The position numbers were made by a program, and so were the translations under genes. Shown piece by piece: positions 60,914-64,000 of a DNA stretch of 64,000 nucleotides; the stretch's first letter is position 1, and the number at the start of each line of letters is the position of its first letter. The DNA lies in the NCBI GenBank assembly GCA_913063265.1, contig CAJXZG010000015.1:17335-81334 (forward strand). The letters are read 5' to 3'. Source of the stretch: an uncultured Prolixibacteraceae bacterium. GTDB lineage: Bacteria > Bacteroidota > Bacteroidia > Bacteroidales > Prolixibacteraceae. The notes under the pieces were generated by a model. It saw only the letters and a program-made list of their open reading frames with translations, made no database searches and had not been told where the DNA came from.

Positions 60914-60962
60914 ATAATGCCATTTCGTTTGCTCAAAACAACGGGATGGCATTATTATTTTT
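60914..60962 (+). terminator. Terminator of the DUF1080 gene
   Basis: TAATGCCAT (60915-60923) and ATGGCATTA (60946-60954) pair perfectly, with CGTT/AACG pairs inside the loop, followed by TTATTTTT. Confidence 0.82.
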
Positions 60963-60963
60963 G

Positions 60964-60993
60964 TTTGTACTAAAGCGCATTTAAATATCTTTG
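60964..60993 (+). promoter_or_regulatory. Canonical Bacteroidota promoter of the GH92 genes
   Basis: TTTG at 60964-60967 (-33) and TATCTTTG at 60986-60993 (-7) are 18 bases apart. The GH92 ATG is at 61016, so the leader is about 15 bases. Confidence 0.75.
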
Positions 60994-61015
60994 ATAAAAA
61001 ATAAATATCCGGATA

Positions 61016-63268
61016 ATGAAAAGCTTAATTCAAATCTCAATGTTGGCAATTGTATTTTTAATTGCTTCCTGTGCAAATCCTCCCAAAACAAGGAATTCAC
61101 ATATACAGGATCTAACTAGATATGTTGATCCCTTTATTGGCAGCGATTATCACGGTCATGTATTTGTCGGGGCCAATGTACCTTTTGGTGCGGTTCAGCT
61201 GGGGCCCAATAATCCTACGCAAGGCTGGGACTGGTGTTCAGGTTATCATTATTCCGATTCGCTTTTAATTGGATTTGCTCACACACAACTAAGCGGAACA
61301 GGAATCGGAGATTTGGGAGATATTCTTTTTATGCCGGTCTCGGGTGATTATATTCCTGAAATCGATGAAAAAAATCCCTACCACTGGCAGGCAAAATATA
61401 CACATGAAGAAGAAATCGTAAAACCCGGTTATTATTCAATCAAAATAAAAAAGTATAATGTTGAAGTTGAACTGACCACATCGGACAGGGTGGGTTTTCA
61501 TAAATACAATTTTAAGGACGAAGGAAACTCAAAAGTTTTAATCGACCTGAAATACGGTACTGGCTGGGACAAAATTACAAAAGGTGCAATTAAACAGGTG
61601 GATAACAACAGTATTGAAGGCATACGTTTTTCAACAGGATGGGCAGCAGATCAAAGGGTTTTTTATCATACTCAGTTTTCAAAGGATATAAAAAACCTTG
61701 AGATTATCCGTTCCGATGAAAACCTGGGAGAAATTACAGCCATACTGGAATTTGAAGGAAACGGAATTTTAATGGCCAAAACAGCTCTATCTCCCGTTAG
61801 TTCTGAAAATGCAAAAAAGAATATGATGGCTGAAGTTGATGAAGGAATTGGCATTTGGAATTTTGACGGGATTTATGAAATGGCAAAAACCAAATGGAAT
61901 ACCGAGTTGGGGAAAATTAAAATTGAAAGTAAAAACACAGCTGATCTCACTACGTTTTACACGGCGTTATACCATACCATGATTGCTCCTTCATTGTTTA
62001 ACGATGTAGACGGAAGCTATCGCGGAACGGATAAAGCAGAATACTCAAATCCCGGCTTTAATAATTATTCGGTATTTTCTCTCTGGGATACCTACCGTGC
62101 GGCTCACCCTTTGTTTACAATTGTTCAGCCTAATCTGGTTAACGATTTTATCAACTCATTTTTAGCGGCCTACGATCAACAAGGTAAACTGCCTGTCTGG
62201 CATTTAAAAGGAAACGAAACCAATACTATGGTTGGCTATCATTCTATTCCGGTAATTGCCGATGCCTATTTTAAAGGTTTCAGGGGATTTGATGCAGAAA
62301 GGGCTTTTGAAGCAATGAAAGCCTCTGCCCTGCTTGATGAAGAAGGCCAGGATTTTGTAAAAAGTCTGGGATATATTCCGGCCGACACTCAGGTAGAATC
62401 TGTGGCAAAAGCATTGGAATATGCCATTGATGACTGGTGTATCGCAGCAATGGCAAAAGATTTGGGAAAAACAGAGGATTACAAACTTTTCTCAAAAAGG
62501 GCAAAATATTATAAAAATTATTTTGATGACGACATCAAATTTATGCGTGGAAAAATGAGTGACGGAAGCTGGCGAACACCATTTAATCCCATTCATTCTG
62601 CGCATCGGGAGGACGATTTTTGTGAAGGAAACAGCTGGCAATACACCTGGCTGGTGCCGCATGACGTGGAAGGTTTAATTGAATTACATGGTGGCGAACA
62701 AGCTTTTATTACAAAACTTGACAGCCTCTTTTCCATTTCTTCGGAACAGGTGGAAACGGCATCAAGCGACATTTCCGGCCTTATCGGACAATATGCCCAC
62801 GGAAATGAACCCAGTCACCATACTACATACCTGTATGCCTACGCAGGACAACAATGGAAAACAGCAGAAAAAGTACGTGAGATCTGTACAACCATGTACA
62901 CCGACCAGCCTGACGGATTGTGTGGAAATGAGGATTGCGGGCAAATGTCGGCATGGTATGTTTTGTCATCTATGGGTATGTATCCGGTTAATCCGGCCAA
63001 TGGTGCCTATGTTTTTGGCAGCCCCTTATTTGATAAGGCAGAAATTGGATTGTCAGGAGGGAAATATTTTACGTTTATTGCTGAAAACAATAGCAAGGAA
63101 AACCTCTATATTCAATCGATAACCTTAAACGGGGAACCTTACACAAAATCTTTTATTACACACCAACAAATTTTGGAAGGCGGAGAATTAGTGTTTACCA
63201 TGGGAAATACGCCCAATAAGGAATTTGGCATCAATCCGGAAGATCGCCCAAAATCAGTGATATATTAA
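61016..63268 (+). CDS. GH92 alpha-mannosidase-type lipoprotein
   Basis: The 750-residue lipoprotein (SMLAIVFLIASC, lipobox Cys near 19) has the GH92 layout. RYVDPFIGSDYHGHVFVGANVPFGAVQLGPN opens the N-terminal sandwich. The (alpha/alpha)6 barrel has LWDTYRAAHPLFTIVQP, MVGYHSIPVIADAYFKGFRGFD, WQYTWLVPHDVEGLIELHGG, GNEPSHHTTYLYAYAG and GLCGNEDCGQMSAWYVLSSMG. The last holds the general-base Asp region. GH92 enzymes are calcium-dependent exo-alpha-mannosidases. It probably trims mannose from N-glycans or mannans at the cell surface. A second GH92 gene starts 31 bases after its stop. Confidence 0.94.
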   Translation: MKSLIQISMLAIVFLIASCANPPKTRNSHIQDLTRYVDPFIGSDYHGHVFVGANVPFGAVQLGPNNPTQGWDWCSGYHYSDSLLIGFAHTQLSGTGIGDLGDILFMPVSGDYIPEIDEKNPYHWQAKYTHEEEIVKPGYYSIKIKKYNVEVELTTSDRVGFHKYNFKDEGNSKVLIDLKYGTGWDKITKGAIKQVDNNSIEGIRFSTGWAADQRVFYHTQFSKDIKNLEIIRSDENLGEITAILEFEGNGILMAKTALSPVSSENAKKNMMAEVDEGIGIWNFDGIYEMAKTKWNTELGKIKIESKNTADLTTFYTALYHTMIAPSLFNDVDGSYRGTDKAEYSNPGFNNYSVFSLWDTYRAAHPLFTIVQPNLVNDFINSFLAAYDQQGKLPVWHLKGNETNTMVGYHSIPVIADAYFKGFRGFDAERAFEAMKASALLDEEGQDFVKSLGYIPADTQVESVAKALEYAIDDWCIAAMAKDLGKTEDYKLFSKRAKYYKNYFDDDIKFMRGKMSDGSWRTPFNPIHSAHREDDFCEGNSWQYTWLVPHDVEGLIELHGGEQAFITKLDSLFSISSEQVETASSDISGLIGQYAHGNEPSHHTTYLYAYAGQQWKTAEKVREICTTMYTDQPDGLCGNEDCGQMSAWYVLSSMGMYPVNPANGAYVFGSPLFDKAEIGLSGGKYFTFIAENNSKENLYIQSITLNGEPYTKSFITHQQILEGGELVFTMGNTPNKEFGINPEDRPKSVIY

Positions 63269-63299
63269 AAAATTGAATGTATTGATTAATCTAAGAAAA

Positions 63300-64000
63300 A
63301 TGAAACAAACAATATTTATAACTGTTCTGCTTTTTGTGTTGGGATGTTATGTGCAAAACCATACAGTTTCAGCTCAAAATAATACCAACGACACTAAAAA
63401 GTTAAGCAGTTTGGTAAATCCCTTAATGGGCACCGACTCCGAATTTAGTTTGTCAAATGGCAATACCTACCCTGCCATTGCACGGCCATGGGGGATGAAT
63501 TTCTGGACTCCTCAAACTGCAAAAATGGGTGATGGCTGGTGTTATGCCTACGACAGCTATAAAATCAGGGGATTTAAACAAACCCATCAGCCCAGTCCGT
63601 GGATAAATGATTATGCAGCCTTTTCATTGATGCCGGTAACCGGGGATTTGAAATATCTGGAAGACGATCGCGAATCGTGGTTTTCGCATAAAGCGGAAAC
63701 AGTTCTACCTCATTATTATAAAGTTTACCTGGCTGATTTCGATGTTACTGCTGAATTTACGCCGACAGATCGGGCGGTTACCTTTCGATTTACTTTTCCC
63801 GACAACGAAAATTCGTATGTTGTTTTGGATGCTTTCGATGGCGGCTCGATGGTAAAGATTATTCCCGAAGAACGAAAAATAGTAGGTTATTGTCAGAATA
63901 ACCACGGGGGTGTGCCTGCCAATTTCAGAAACCATTTTGTTGCAGTTTTTGATAAAGATTTTGAAGTGGTAAAATCCTGGAAAGAAGATAAAATCTCAGA
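63300..64000 (+). CDS. Second GH92 glycosidase, N-terminal part, cut by window end
   Basis: The frame starts at ATG 63300 and is open to the right edge (about 233 residues seen). A signal peptide (ITVLLFVLGCYVQNHTVSAQ) is followed by the GH92 N-terminal sandwich. Blocks: LVNPLMGTDSEFSLSNGNTYPAIARPWGMNFW, then FKQTHQPSPWINDYAAFSLMPVTG, a HYYKVYLADFDVTAEFTPTDRAV strand pair and HFVAVFDKDFEVV. It differs from the first GH92 (THQPSPWI in place of AHTQLSGTG), so the two are not recent copies and may differ in linkage preference. The same transcript probably carries both genes. Confidence 0.9.
   Translation, partial: MKQTIFITVLLFVLGCYVQNHTVSAQNNTNDTKKLSSLVNPLMGTDSEFSLSNGNTYPAIARPWGMNFWTPQTAKMGDGWCYAYDSYKIRGFKQTHQPSPWINDYAAFSLMPVTGDLKYLEDDRESWFSHKAETVLPHYYKVYLADFDVTAEFTPTDRAVTFRFTFPDNENSYVVLDAFDGGSMVKIIPEERKIVGYCQNNHGGVPANFRNHFVAVFDKDFEVVKSWKEDKIS

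Overview
The window looks like a chromosome segment of a Bacteroidota bacterium, most likely a saline or sediment anaerobe of the Marinilabiliales type (order inferred, not proven). The evidence is: low GC; many -7 boxes of the form TAnnTTTG; a TonB-dependent receptor with an STN domain behind an ECF sigma/FecR pair; GldF/GldG; a type IX secretion tail on a 1185-residue CotH protein; many lipoproteins; GH92, PL1 and DUF1080 proteins; an NAD-linked [FeFe] hydrogenase; and a beta-lysine osmolyte operon. No tRNA, rRNA, CRISPR array, prophage or transposase was seen.

Layout. 0-3 kb: sigma/anti-sigma/receptor operon and a lipoprotein. 3-9 kb: an alkaline-phosphatase-fold protein whose active site looks dead, then hydC-hydB-hydA. 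9-15 kb: DNA repair (Ogt), secreted esterase and nuclease-like proteins, an amino-acid:Na+ symporter and small housekeeping enzymes. 15.5-20.2 kb: a five-gene signalling operon (membrane histidine kinase, CheY-like protein, receiver-kinase, receiver-LytTR, methyltransferase) whose composition recalls the phcBSRQ quorum-sensing operon of Ralstonia. 20.4-27.4 kb: core genes (DNA polymerase III epsilon-like, dnaN, fused gldFG, lpxB, surE). 27.5-35.5 kb: accessory proteins including a DUF4143 ATPase behind a palindrome, then a quinone/redox-flavoured set (QorB-like, YgiD-like, YceI, Crp/Fnr). 35.8-48 kb: a one-piece hybrid kinase with AraC output, pectate lyase, deacetylase, hydrolases, an exported Gfo/Idh/MocA protein and a 733-residue KamA-family radical SAM enzyme. 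This stretch carries four copies of a dispersed intergenic repeat. 48.5-53.7 kb: Na+/solute symporter, winged-helix protein, four-Cys mini-protein, ablB, ablA and a MarR regulator. 53.7-54.9 kb: a gene-free island of tandem repeats, inverted repeats and a gene remnant. 55-64 kb: the CotH protein, a second Crp/Fnr-YceI pair, DUF1080 and two GH92 glycosidases, the last cut by the window end.

How the parts work together. Energy: NAD(H)-linked hydrogen turnover, sodium-coupled uptake. Osmotic stress: ablA/ablB make N-epsilon-acetyl-beta-lysine beside a sodium symporter. Polymer use: the sigma-controlled receptor, pectate lyase, deacetylase, GH92 and DUF1080 proteins point to scavenging of plant and glycoprotein glycans. 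The most interesting points are the phc-like operon, the two copies of the Crp/Fnr-YceI module with parallel promoter layout, the KamA homologue lacking the lysine-binding aspartates, and the dispersed repeat family. All functions are read from motifs and context; none was confirmed by a search.
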